Below are positions 45,300 through 56,559 of a stretch of DNA of 64,000 bases, one piece after another. Source of the DNA: Ischnura elegans (taxonomy: Eukaryota > Arthropoda > Insecta > Odonata > Coenagrionidae); the NCBI RefSeq assembly GCF_921293095.1, contig NC_060258.1:310001-374000 (forward strand), in the 5' to 3' direction. A model generated the notes under the pieces. It saw only the letters and a program-made list of their open reading frames with translations. It did no database searches and was not told the origin of the DNA. A program made the position numbers and the translations under genes. Positions within the stretch are counted from its first letter, which is position 1, and every line of letters begins with the position of its first letter.

Positions 45300-46517
45300 C
45301 TTCTTCAGTATTCAGTGGTCTGGTGAAGTCTTGACCCTTCGAAAAACCCGTCGATATTCTCGGATCCTCTCAGAAAATAAAATATTATATATTTGAATTA
45401 TCTATTTTATATACTGAGTATAATTTTACAAAAAGATAATTCAATGCAATGGTATATTTATTCATAACAAATGCATGTTGTAAAAAATTGATAAGGCTAA
45501 TTTAAGAAAAATTATTCATAACTTGCCTAAACCAAAATTTACTAATGATCATGATTTTTGTTATCTTAGTTATCATGCATAATCATTGGTAAAAGATGTG
45601 TAGTGATTCAGGGTAGTAGTTCTCATTTTTGTTAATTTAATACTGAATGTCTCGGTTTTATTATGTTACTGACAAAATAAGCATTGGTGTAACCCTTTAG
45701 ATAAAATAAAATATATACCTAATTATAAATGGGTAAGAATAAAGGGGCAAGACTTATCGAGACTGGATTGGACTATAGTCAAATGGGTGACTCTCGTAGC
45801 ACCGAGTCTTGTCGACAATGGCGATAAATTCAAGTCTCGTCTGGACCACCGAGACGACACTCTCACAAATCACCATTTAAAACCTTACTTAGGATGCGAT
45901 ACTCTTTTGATGTGAAGTATTGGTTTTAAATATGCTGAGAAATAGCCATTAATCGAAATATGTACAAGATTGAAACGTTTTATCCATTTCTACCGCCATT
46001 CATTCCTAATATGAATTGGTTACTGCAGAAAGTCGTCATTTCCAAGATGGACGATTTTACTTTTTTATTTTAGTTGTTGCTAGGTGCAAGACTCAGCGTT
46101 TCCTACTGAAAACATAACATTTTATGGACACATATGCTTGGTTTTATCGGCATGCGTGTTTCCTTTTAGCAGGAAGCGTTGCGTCTTGCGCGTAGCAACA
46201 AATTAGTTAAAAAAAGATAAATCATCAAACTTGGACATGCTTTTCTGCATTTAGCGATTGATTGGAGGATTTAAAGGAAAAATAAAAGCTATGAGAAAAA
46301 TTAGATCTAGGATTTTAGAAGAAACGTTTAGATATACTATCATAGATTTTATTTATCCCATTTCATTGTCTTGGCTCAACTCTCGTGCCGACAATTTGTG
46401 TCTTCTCTGTGCTCTGTGGTGTAGTGTGGAGTCAGTGATTCCCTCGTGTCCCAAATGTGAGCTCTCTGTCAAACGATACAGAGTAGCGTGAGCTGTGAGA
46501 AGTGCTCTCATACGTAC
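45300..46517. other. AT-rich intron-like stretch
   Basis: No exon pair, transposase or RNA gene recognised. A short open segment near 45,310-45,380 on the minus strand starts after a good acceptor (ttattttctgag) in phase 2 but lacks a convincing donor. Confidence 0.3.
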
Positions 46518-46697
46518 TGATCATCCTGTCCGTCTGTTTTAGACGCTGAATTATCAGCAATTGAGGAGGTTGGGTCTTCTTGCATCAGCGGCTGATGCTC
46601 TCCTGGACACGGGAGTAGAGACATTGGCACTCCTTCCTCCATGTCTTCGATCGACCTCCGGGAAGCAACGGCTGATTTCTTCATCATGATGGAACTC
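46518..46697 (-). CDS. Predicted 180-bp phase-2 exon (exon G)
   Basis: Between acceptor ttttcactcgatccag and donor gtacgta the frame has one base, 59 codons and two bases. The peptide includes MMKKSAVASRRSIEDMEEGV, PMSLLPCPGEHQPLMQED and an acidic tail DNSASKTDGQDD. GC content and codon use are unlike the AT-rich surroundings. It lies between exons C' and C on the same strand with the same phase, so it may belong to the same gene. The alternative donor two codons later (gtatga) would end in phase 0. Function unknown. Confidence 0.5.
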
Positions 46698-46919
46698 CTG
46701 GATCGAGTGAAAAGTATTAAAAGTCAATAAGCAGTTAAATAATAATGAAGTAATAAAAGTGAGCAAACAGGAGCTGAAGGGCACTGTAGAATCATTAAAG
46801 TTAGTAATCAGTGTGCATTCTACCATGCTTGACCACTTCATTCCGTCTATTGCTTAGTAAACCAAACCATGTATCAAGCATGTGACGACAGTGCTACCAT
46901 TAAACGCACGTGTGAGAAA

Positions 46920-47760
46920 TCTTGAATCACACCAAAACAGATTACAGTGCAAGGGATAGCAGAAGCACGAATGCGTTGAAAAATCCAAGCTATGGTTGTA
47001 TTCGTGACTACTGTGCTCGAAGACCGTATGGCTCGAGATCAGGAAAGAGTGAGTGAAAATATGTTTGTGCGATCCTATATAGTTTAGAAGATTGGACCAT
47101 TTTAAAAAGTAATCAGAAAAGAATAGTGGCCTTGGCGCCCTGGTGCTGGAGATGAATGCTGAAGACGAAATGGACGGATGGGGTGAGGAATAAGGAGGAA
47201 GGAGATTATGTAGAAGAAAGACCACTAGAGATCGTTGTATGCCGAAAAAGAACAAGGTAAATTGGCAACAGAATTAGAAACAGCAGTTAATACGTGGGAA
47301 ACATATAGGATGGATAAGCCGATGGAAAAGCCTCCTGTGTAAGACACGAGGGCAAATATCAGAGTTATTTCGTGAGAAACATAGCCACCTCCGTCCCGGC
47401 GAATTTTATTACATTACATCATATTTTGAATTTTTTCACCGCTTATCATAGTAAAATTTTGCTATTAAAATTGGTTCAGGTCGTACAGTAGGACAAAATC
47501 ATCATACATATGCGTGATTTACAGAAATCAGTAATGTTGTTTGTTAAAATCTAAGTGAACAGAAATACGTAGATATTTCGCTAGACTGAGGAGAATAATG
47601 GATGGGTAATGAATGGAAAAATCTTCAGAGTAGGACATGAGGACAAATATTGGAGTCAGATGAAGAAAGGTTCGGGGAGGAAGAGCTTCAAAGAGGTTGA
47701 AAAACTGGCAATTGAAGAGATAGGGAGAAATGATGACCTGCAGTGGGTATAACAAACTTA
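46920..47760 (+). pseudogene. RTE-like retrotransposon 3' remnant
   Basis: The plus strand reads YSLEDWTILKSNQKRIVALA, PWCWR, MLKTKWTDGVRNKEEGDYVE and RKRTR, the C-terminal part of RT in the same broad family as the remnant at 17.9-20.3 kb. A second broken frame at 47,600-47,740 (ending with EVEKLAIEEIGRNDDLQ) is the tail. Stops are present throughout. The long minus-strand frame at 46,854-47,255 is its antisense shadow. Confidence 0.65.
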
Positions 47761-48904
47761 GGATTGAAATACTATGCAGGGAAATATGCATTCTTAATCA
47801 TGAGAAGTCGCATTGAAAAAGTATGCATTCCATACATCACATCAACGTGAGAATATGTTTCAGAAAACGCCCCTAATTTTACCTTATTTCTCCGTGACAT
47901 TTGCATCAATGCTATTCAATTACGCGGGTGGACACTTCTGTAAACCCACTTAAATGATCCCCAGGTAGCACATCCAGAGAAAATGCGGATAATCCCTTGT
48001 TGCATTATTGGTGCACTTTTTTCGAACGCGAATTACTGAATAAAGAATATCAACATAGAAAAACTAATTGAATACTTGTTTTTTACAGTGAAGGTAACTT
48101 TTTAACGATTTCATGGTTGATACTTTCAAAACAAAATTTTTTTACTCTTTGATATGTTTGTAACACGACTGACGCACTGATATGCGGTCTATTTTGCTGA
48201 TATTGGTGAACCTAACATTGGTAATATTGATGACGTATACGGTCGATAGAAATTATTATTTGTTGAATTGAATGGAGTAGATGCAATTGCAATCAGAGAA
48301 AGTGTTTTTTTAGGATATAAGAATAATATTTTTTCAAATAATATTTATATAAAAGATATCAAAATCAATTAGTTGCCTTCATCACAGTTATGGGCATATA
48401 AATCGCTCTTTGAAAGAAAGATAAAGAAAAGAACATTCATAATCCCTTTAGAGACTTTAGAGATCCTCAATAATTGGTGAAATTTTTTGGCATGCATTGC
48501 ATTGTTAATGCACTGAAATAAAATATGGAATGCACTCTGAATACATTTATTTTTAACGTCATTGGTAGGCTTCGCGGAGTGACGTCTCAAACATATTTTC
48601 CTTGGACAAAATATTTAACGATCACAGCGGTTACGTTTTACAAACAGCTCAGCTGAAAATAAAATTTTACGAGAGAAGAATAGTTATTTCGCTGCGACTT
48701 TAATGGTATTTTATGTTATTCCAGCCGATGAATATCTAACAATTACCGTGCAAACTTATACTTTCAAGGATATCCCTACCATTAAATTGGCTAACAGGAC
48801 ACAGAGCTTATACATAAATATGTACAAGTATCGCGGATACGTAAGGATGGGAAAACTGCGATGACAACCATCGGCTAAATATTAGTGATCATGGAAGCAT
48901 TTTT
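47761..48904. other. AT-rich stretch, nothing assigned
   Basis: No coding, RNA or repeat structure recognised apart from the duplicated intronic block that begins at 48,905. Confidence 0.35.
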
Positions 48905-49160
48905 CACTTAAAACTTCATAGCCCGGAGCTGCTTAAGGGAGAATTTAAATTTCAAGATTTTTCATCCTGAAAAGATGAAAACTTTGCACTCAATCATAAT
49001 TTTCGAGTTTTATAAGTATTTCGTAAACAAAATATGCACCAAAAAATAATATGCAGTTTAGATATTTCCTCAATAGAGCTGAAAATTTATACGTTTTTGA
49101 TGTTGATTTGAACATTGGGTCATAATGGGTTAATGTAGTTAATTTTTCAGAGCAAAACTT
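48905..49160. repeat. Intronic block duplicated at 36,400-36,660
   Basis: Same-orientation partner of 36,400-36,660. Its position, between exon C' and exon G, suggests that the second gene unit also once contained the E-to-M intron. Confidence 0.6.
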
Positions 49161-49515
49161 AGCCACTCAAAAATATCAGTCGGACACTAAGTCAAAATAT
49201 TATTAAACTAATATGGTGAAACTCTGACTATTATAAAAACTAAGAAACAGCGTCTCCAGATATTTCGACCCTCCTTGCTCATTGCAAACAGTGTCAATAG
49301 TTATGGAAGGTCGGCCATTTTGTGCAGTGCTATCAAGTCTGTTGGATCTCATTCCGCCCATGTATTGCGCGAATTTCCTCCAGGATAGCATAACCCCACA
49401 TTGGGCTACACTGTGAACATGCGTCTCATTCAAATATAGGTCAGATTGAATAAGGGATGTATGTGGAAAATCAATTGGTAAATCCAGAATCACACGATAA
49501 ATTTGAAATTCACAA

Positions 49516-49997
49516 ATTCAGCAGACTGGTTTTCGGGGTTACTACCGCGTAGATTCATCTCTGCAGACGACAGTTTCGCCGGCATTGCAGCAGGCTTCTT
49601 CAGTTCAATGATGTGGACGCCCGTCTCTTATACATCCCGTCGGAGGCCGATGTCTTCTCATTGGCTGGTTCAGGAGGCCCGGGTGGCTTCTCATTGGTCC
49701 GCATCTCCCGGCTCTGTCCTGTCTGGCTCCTGGTTTACTCTTGAGGACTCTTCCCCATGTGTTAGCGAGCTCGTATCCTTCCTCCCTATTGAGGTTGTTC
49801 GGTGTCTTAATTATATCTATATCTTCCCTAATGATCCGAGGGAAGTATCTCTTTTCATGGGCGGGGTGTAAAAGAGACGGGCGATACCACGGATCTCCAC
49901 TTAATTGACCTGAAGAAGCCTGCTGCAATGCCGGCGAAACTGTCGTCTGCAGAGATAAATCTGCGCTGTAGTAACCCCGAAAACCAGTCTGCTGAAT
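49516..49997 (-). mobile_element. Foldback Penelope-like 3' end with inverted terminal copies
   Basis: Arms 49,516-49,630 and 49,871-49,997 are inverted copies of each other (attcagcagactgg at the outer ends, gcagcaggcttcttcag inside). The minus-strand frame between them reads EKRYFPRIIREDIDIIKTPN, NLNREEGYELANTWGRVL, the C-terminus of a Penelope-like protein. Penelope-like copies are known to carry terminal repeats in direct or inverted orientation; this is a severely 5'-truncated example with the inverted type. The sequence ctgaagaagcctgctgcaat with gcgaaactgtcg resembles the motif region where PLE hammerhead ribozymes lie. Confidence 0.75.
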
Positions 49998-50270
49998 CCT
50001 CACTCACCACACCGCGAAAGCCTTCACAAGGATTTCATAAGTCCCAAATGATTGATAGCTTAAGCGATAGATTTTCAGGGACGAAAATAGTGATCGCTCA
50101 TTGAGATATCATTTTATAACTCACACGACCATTCCCACCGTTCTTTAATCAACCGATTACTCCGTCAATTTCGGTATTCACCACTTTCATTGAATTAAAA
50201 GCCTAGAGTGACAATACAATCGCTCATAGAGGCCTTGGGTTCTCCCTGGATGAAAAAGGGTACAAGAGAT

Positions 50271-50560
50271 CAGGGGCGCAGCTAGGAATGAAGGCTGGGG
50301 GGGTTTAGGTGCCGGGGTGTTTGGGGGGTATGGAATACCAACCAGGATAAACGGTAGGTGCGAGATTAATAAATTTCGGAATTTTAAGATAAATGGTTCA
50401 AATTGGTGAGTTTTACGGCTTTCTGAGGGATAATTTAATAAATCTTACACTATTCTATTAGCAATATCAATCCAATTAATTAAAATGGATTAAACTTAAA
50501 CATTTCTCTAAGCTCTGGGGGGGCGCTCATCTCCCAAAAACCCCCCTCGCTGCGCCACTG
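50271..50560. mobile_element. hAT-type MITE 3, 290 bp
   Basis: Ends CAGGGGCGCAGCTAGG and CTGCGCCACTG belong to the same family as the MITEs at 31.1 and 31.8 kb. The flanks caagagat (50,263-50,270) and ccagagat (50,561-50,568) match at 7 of 8 positions, again an 8-bp hAT-like duplication. Confidence 0.85.
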
Positions 50561-50615
50561 CCAGAGATGAATTAAGGGAGAGATAAATGGACGGGGTGGT
50601 AATACATAACGGGGT

Positions 50616-51336
50616 GGTCCTCTTCCCTGATCCGCTAAAATATTTACCATGGTTAATGATCGTTATGTACTGACCAGTGGATACAATTTAAAATACTGAG
50701 GCTTTAAGTAAAATATTGAGGGAAACATGCACACAAATATGTGAAAATAACAAAGAAAGTTGGATACATTTTCCCGGGTTACGGCTGCATTGGTTCGTTT
50801 TAACGGACTTAACCCGCTAAGCTGTTATCCACGTCATCTTAGCCTCCGTACCAATAGAGGTATTTCATGGAATAGAAATCAGTCTTGGACTTCAGTTTAG
50901 AATATATACTTCTTTTCTCATATTTTTCAAGAAGCTTTTTTTAATTACAAAGTAGAATTATAATCATCCAGACTCACCCATTGTTTGATGAAGGGTGAAC
51001 GCTTTCCTGGCGTTCAGGCTCTGCTCCTTGGCCTCTCGTCAGTGTATTATCATCCACTGCCTCCAAAAGGTGGTGATCGCTTTAAATATAAAATCATTTT
51101 CCACATTAGATGATTTCTCCTTGATTGTTTGAGTTGGCAGCTTAAAAATTATCAAAATATTTTTTTTAAATGGACATACAAAAATAAACATACATCTGGG
51201 TCCTTTAAAAAATGACTCGTTTAGAATAAAATTCACCCTGGGCAAGAAATATGTTCTTTCAAATCGAGGACTCACTTTCAAATCTTAAAAAAATATAACA
51301 TTAACCACTGCCGCCAGAGACTTGAAGTTAAACATT
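50616..51336. repeat. Duplicated block around exon C' (partner 44,573-45,299)
   Basis: Second copy of the exon C block, including the intron sequence on both sides of the exon. It starts just beyond MITE 3. Confidence 0.8.
50978..51079 (-). CDS. Phase-2 exon C' of the duplicated gene family
   Basis: Copy of exon C, 102 bp, same acceptor context (tatatttaaag) and donor (gtgagtct). The peptide starts DHHLLEAVDDNTLTRGQGAE and ends SSNN. The frame has stayed open despite about 22 base changes, which argues that both copies have been under coding constraint. Confidence 0.7.
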
Positions 51337-51857
51337 CTGCAAAAATCCAGGTAAAGACAAATAACAGTGGTAGGGAGATCACTAATAGAGCAAGAAAGCC
51401 ACTTTGGCTACAAACAATGCTGAGTACCACTTTCAACTTTACATTAACAAAGTAAAAACAGTCTTGATTCAAACTCTAAAACGAATTTTCGGCGGCGTGT
51501 TTTCTTTCATGAAGAGTGACAGCAACCAATCAGACTTTGCCAAAGATGATTTGAGGCTCAAAACTAGGTGTGTGAGATGCTCTCTATGAGTCCTCCAGTC
51601 CACGAGCTCTCTTGAGTCAAGGCCCAACAACTATGCGTAGGGGGTCGTTGAATTGTGTGTCTGGTTAGAGTAAGCTCTGGACTACTTATGGGTGGATATA
51701 TTTGGCAATGTAATTAAACAAAGGCTGTTGAATTTTAACTCAATGGTAGATTGTTTTTGATAAACCACATGCATTTAAATAATGCTTTAAGTCCTTCCAT
51801 AGTCAGGCATACAAGCTAACTGCGGCCAAACCAAAAACGAAGGAATTTTGAATGAAA
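51337..51857. other. Intron-like DNA, nothing assigned
   Basis: No conserved exon between exon C' and the start of the large duplicated block. The short plus-strand frame at 51,404-51,589 lacks family resemblance. Confidence 0.35.
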
Positions 51858-51914
51858 ATGTGAAGGTAATTTATTATTTTTTTTTTAAATAACCTTGAAA
51901 AAGTATGCTCTTAC

Positions 51915-51995
51915 ATCGTTTTCCTCATGAGCACCGATACCTTCTGGAGGATATTTAGTACGTGATCCACGGGTTTTAGGCTTTTCTCTGGTCCC
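51915..51995 (-). CDS. Phase-2 exon B' of the duplicated gene family
   Basis: Copy of exon B, 81 bp, acceptor ttattttcccag, donor gtaagagc. The peptide starts GPEKSLKPVDHVLNILQKVS and ends VLMRKT. Length, phase and splice positions equal those of exon B while half of the residues differ, and hydrophobic positions are kept. Confidence 0.7.
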
Positions 51996-52314
51996 CTGGG
52001 AAAATAAGAGAGTGCTTTCACTTTGATTGTGTATCATAGTATAGAAGAAAGGCAAAAAAATGAAAAATAAATAGATTAATCATTATCCTTTCACGAACAT
52101 CAGCCCACAGGCTCATTACTCCAAACGACAAACTTTCTGACTTTTCAACACTCTAATGATCAAGTAAAATTTTTTGAAAATTAATTGTCAATAAATACAA
52201 CATTCACATACTATATTCAAGTTATGTTTAGGACATATTTTTTCAATGAACCCATAAAAAACAATAACCAGTAAAACTAATTTCAGAGGCGTTAAAATAA
52301 AAAAAATGGTCTAA

Positions 52315-53723
52315 AGCCGGTTTCCCACCGTCAAATTTACATCAAAATATTTGCATAAAAATTTTTGTCCAAATATTTTGATGCAACTGGACGTGTGTCC
52401 TACGATGCATCTCATTTTGATCAAAAACAAACGAAAGACGATATTTATGTAAAAAAATTTGGAAACTTGTGGAGGTGAAGGATTCTGTCTTTTTTAGCAG
52501 GCAAAATTGTCTGAACAGGCCTCTTGAATATTAAAGAGGCGAAAAAAAGAAAACAGAAGGAATGCTGAACTTGGCCTTGGCTGGAAAGGGGGTATGAAAA
52601 CGTTGGAATAAGCATGCTAAACATTTTGGAGGAGGAGTTGGTCGCCGATGTTCCCGTATATTATCGATAATAATTGACCATAAGTGAGGATATTTACATG
52701 ACCCTTATCAGCAAGGTTGAGGGCAGAATAATACGGCAGGATACAAACGTGAGACGGTTTATTCCCTCGGTGAAAATATTATTAATAAATGATGGACATT
52801 GTGGTTGAGAAGATGTTATGAATAGTGCTGTAAACGTGCATTTAAATCACATTTTTCCTCTCCTAATCAAGCAGTTGCTAAAATAAGGTCCTTACCTACA
52901 ATAATAGTGATAGGTATAATCGTCATTTCATATTTGTCATTTCCCCAGCTGCTCGCTTGCTCGGATTGCATGCCCGCCACAAAGATAACCTGTAGAATTC
53001 GGTCTCGATACCTTAAGTAAATCTTTTATTATTTCCAAAACATTTGTATTGCGATTCTCAAGATCGCACCTTCTTATTAAATATCAACTCATTATTAAGA
53101 ATTTCCTAGTTGAGAGTTTCCATCGCCTATCGAGACCGATTTTTGCCCATTTTTACTTTTAGGACCACACCAGGCGATGAAATAGACGATCATGAACGTA
53201 TATACATATATTTGAAACAATTTTATGTGAATTCACTTCATGGTATGGTGATATTATAAATTTAGAACTAAACCTTTCAGTAGTGTTTATAGTACTAATG
53301 AAAAAACTCAACCGGTTTTGATCTTTTCATGTCCTTATCTAGAGGTTAACGATAACGACCTGAAAAGGTAGAAAACGGTTGGGTTTTTAATGCACACTGT
53401 GTGGAATACAACAAAGTTTATTTTTGTGTCTATAATATGCATAATTATTAATTAAAATACTCATGCATAGGTAAGATAAATATTAAGTTTAACCTATTTG
53501 GCCTGTGTGTCAGCACTTGGCGATGCCTTTTTTTAAGGCCCTGTGATTGGTTGGTTTCATCCAATTGGATGAAAATTAAGGACCTGTCCTATACATTTGT
53601 ACAAATTGGTGATTTGTACAAACGATAGGACCAAAAGCAAGTTGGATTAAATTTTGACCGTGGGACAGGGTGCGAGTCAGTTGCATCAAATTTTGATGCA
53701 AATTTGACCGTGGGACATCGCCT
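52315..53723. mobile_element. Harbinger-like non-autonomous element, 1.4 kb, TSD TAA
   Basis: Imperfect TIRs start AGCCGGTTTCCCACCGTC at the left and AGGCGATGTCCCACGGTC (reverse complement of the right end) and continue with caaatttRcatcaaaat. The flanks are TAA on both sides (52,312-52,314 and 53,724-53,726), the TWA-type target duplication of PIF/Harbinger elements. Copy Q of the block (about 20,817, atggtgttatttg) is the empty site. Subterminal repeats of gatgcaa/tttgcatc follow the TIRs. No transposase is readable inside. Confidence 0.8.
53298..53391. repeat. Long imperfect hairpin inside the Harbinger-like element
   Basis: Arms 53,298-53,333 and 53,357-53,391 pair over about 35 bp with few mismatches (aactcaaccggttttgatc against its near-complement), leaving a loop of about 23 nt. 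This could be a nested MITE or a miRNA-like hairpin source. Confidence 0.6.
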
Positions 53724-54245
53724 TAAAGTTGAAATGACACATCAAACAAAAGGTTGTTACATTGGGCTATTTAGCTTTTATTATAGCTATTAATAAAAAC
53801 AGAAACATGAAAACTCCTAATAGTTTCATGAAACATTACACGCCATATTCCCACATCAAAAACGCAGGCCCTAAGCAAATCAACAGTAGTAGAGTTCAAT
53901 GTCAGTCACTGCACTTATCCTTTCCCGGGAACATGATTTACTATTGAGATGCAGGTGATCAAGTTGATTGTCAGTAACTATATTGTCAATGCAAACGCGG
54001 ATAGCTTCACTCTAATGCCCCACAAGGTGTGGAAGGTCTCTGCAGTTTGACCATTGCAAAAAGATATACGACAAAAATGTTAAATTCATGATAAAACTAA
54101 GGTTTGAAATTCTTACGGAACAACGACGTTTTCATGAAAAGTAAAAAGTCCAAATGTTAAAAGTCAAAATAATGAAAAGATTGTACTTCTTTATAAACAT
54201 TCATACATATAATGGACAATATATCGAAGAGAAATAATTACTCAC

Positions 54246-54311
54246 CACATGGGCAAAGTTGCTCTATGGAGTCGAGTGAGCACCTCTAACAATAATTTGC
54301 CCACAATCTTT
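54246..54311 (-). CDS. Phase-2 exon X' of the duplicated gene family
   Basis: Copy of exon X, 66 bp, acceptor ttgtattttcag, donor gtgagtaa. The peptide KIVGKLLLEVLTRLHRATLP is a textbook amphipathic helix; only about 5 of 22 residues match exon X but the hydrophobic periodicity and the terminal Trp are retained. The adjoining intron is visibly more similar between copies than the exon. Confidence 0.65.
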
Positions 54312-55180
54312 CTGAAAATACAAAAGCAACACCAAACGATATTATTGTGCGAGGATTAGAGTGTTTCAAAGAGATATTTGCATGCCAGGATTTTGTCATA
54401 GCAGTGTGATGTCGATGAACATAACTTCACATTACACGAAGGTAATATGCTGTTAAATTTAAAATAAATATCACTAGAATCTGATGAGAATGATAATAAA
54501 GAAGAATAAAGAAGAAAATTTAAAAATAATTTCGGTGTTACCTTTTATTTTATCGATTTTTAAAGAAATATTTTTTTTATTTTTTAAGGTTGGATGGTTG
54601 ATAGAATCATGGACAGAGGTGTAACTTTTTAAAGCAAATATTTTTAATATGATTTTTATAAAAAAATCACCAACTCATTCTTCACTATGAGGTATTCCAT
54701 TATACGTTTTCTTGGAATATCACCTTACACTTACACCACCACTTTGTTAAGTTAACGCAAACCTGGTTTCAATAAGCAATCATCATCTTCAGGCACAAAT
54801 TAGGTTGAATTTATCATATGTCACCAAGTTATCTAACTGAGAAAGAGGATAAATTTAAAAACAGACGCCAGCATAGGGACAAAAGATGGGCAAAGATATT
54901 TGTTTATCGCTTTGCTGTCTTGAATTTATAATTATTTACTATTTTGAAAATAATATTTATGTCAATTAACTCATTCTATGATATTTCCATTCCCTAAAAA
55001 TGGAAATTTCATTAATATTGGGAGTAAAAATTGGTTCTTTATAGATGACCACAAAGAATTTAACAGAAGAAATAATCCAAATTAATTTTTGCGACAGTAT
55101 ACCCTAATATTGTATTGGGACATAGATATCGAAAAATTACACCTGGTATTTCAACTATAGCATTTTGCGCTCTGACTTAC

Positions 55181-55255
55181 CTATCAAAAGAAGTCATTTC
55201 TTCCCACAGAGTTTTCAGAAGTTGCACTTTCTTCACAGGAATCAGATCCTGATCG
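55181..55255 (-). CDS. Phase-2 exon A' of the duplicated gene family
   Basis: Copy of exon A, 75 bp (one base, 24 codons, two bases), acceptor ttgtttatttcag, donor gtaagtca. The peptide starts DQDLIPVKKVQLLKTLWEEM and ends SFD. It is nine bases shorter than exon A without loss of frame. Splice-site contexts are almost identical in both copies. Confidence 0.7.
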
Positions 55256-55697
55256 CTGAAATAAACAAATAACAGCACATTGTCTTCAAAGGCAACACTG
55301 ACTTCCACGTAAAAGACCACTGAACTGCACTCAAAATTTCATAAAATTCAACAAGAACTGTGATGTTGCAAACAGCATAGTTTATTATATCATTCAAGAA
55401 GATATCAGCAATAAACAACCAGTTACAAAACATAATAATGCTTGGTAACAGATATGTATTTGCATACAATGAACCCCTCCAACACTAATTTAAAAATCAC
55501 AATCAATGTTACCTTGTAGTGCATGAAAATCAATGCCATTACAACAAAAGAACTAATAGAGCATGCTAAATTTTACAAATTAAGTTGGCATGGTGGTTTG
55601 AACGGTTTACCAAGCCCACACAAAATATTTGGTTGAGATTTTCTGTTGAAATCTGTCTCATATCCATCTTTATTTTCACAGTCACTGTAAAACTTAC

Positions 55698-55715
55698 CAA
55701 CTCTTATTATCTGGT
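55698..55715 (-). CDS. 18-bp phase-2 microexon M'
   Basis: Copy of the microexon at 35,466-35,483, again encoding PDNKS between aaaaggcatacag and gtaagttttac, with one synonymous change. It is the most upstream exon of this series found in the window; the first exon, with a possible signal peptide, was not recognised and may lie beyond 56 kb or outside the window. Confidence 0.6.
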
Positions 55716-56559
55716 CTGTATGCCTTTTCAAAAAAACTTATGTCATTCAGCAAGTTCACACATATATGCCCTAAACTCCAACACCAGTTTTGATGGTCAC
55801 TTTTGCCCAAATTGGCTTATAATCTTTTACATACACTACCTCTCCCAAATTAAAATTTATATTCCTCCCCACACATAACACTCAAAATGTATAGTCTATA
55901 AAAGTTGCATAAATGGATTTATTTAATATACAAATGATATTCCGTTGATTATGTACTATCATTTACAAACGTCGTGCAACAAATCGAGCGGCGCCACTTT
56001 TGCTCCACAAACACTGTGCCCGGAAACTATGATTTTTAAGTATATGCAGCAATCCAACACTAGTCTTCATGGTTCAATATACGGAGAACGGGTCATTAGG
56101 TGGGTGAGGCATTTTTTCATTCAATTCAATCTCGGGTTTTGATCGCTTCCATTTAAGTGAAATTAATATTCATGATATTTCCCCAAGCACGAGAAAGGGG
56201 AAGATCAAAGGTAGTTCCTCGGAGAGATTTTCAAAAGTTTGAAGCTTGTCTCTTTTTGAGTGATCTTAGCTCTTTTCATAGAGCTGGAAATCACGAGTCA
56301 CTAACTGTGAACATGGCTCACTTTTGTTTAAATCTATTGACTCGAGTTAATATTTAAATACAATATCTACAACATAAGATACGAGGCATCTTTGATATTC
56401 CAAGTGGCGTCGGAACGGGTGCCTCGTAGGATTTTTGAGGACTTTAGGTTTTTTTAGACTTAAGGGTAGGTCATCTAGCGGGGTTATAAATGATTAAATT
56501 AAACGCAGTCTCCGAGGAAATCCGCATGCGAAAGAGTTCACAAGAAAGTAAGCTTAGGA

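Larger units (their letters stand above)
51858..55875. repeat. Large duplicated block, copy P (partner 20,389-24,560 plus 34,690-35,650)
   Basis: Exons B', X', A' and M' and most of the introns between them align with the other copy in the same order and orientation. Two differences stand out: copy P has a 1.4-kb Harbinger-like insertion at 52,315-53,723, and the other copy has the TIR element at 22,306 and about 10 kb of extra DNA between roughly 24,560 and 34,690. The X-to-A intron is therefore 0.87 kb here and 13.2 kb there. Confidence 0.85.

Noticed and set aside
46854-47255. 133-codon minus-strand frame
   Set aside because: Antisense shadow of RTE-like RT sequence on the plus strand.
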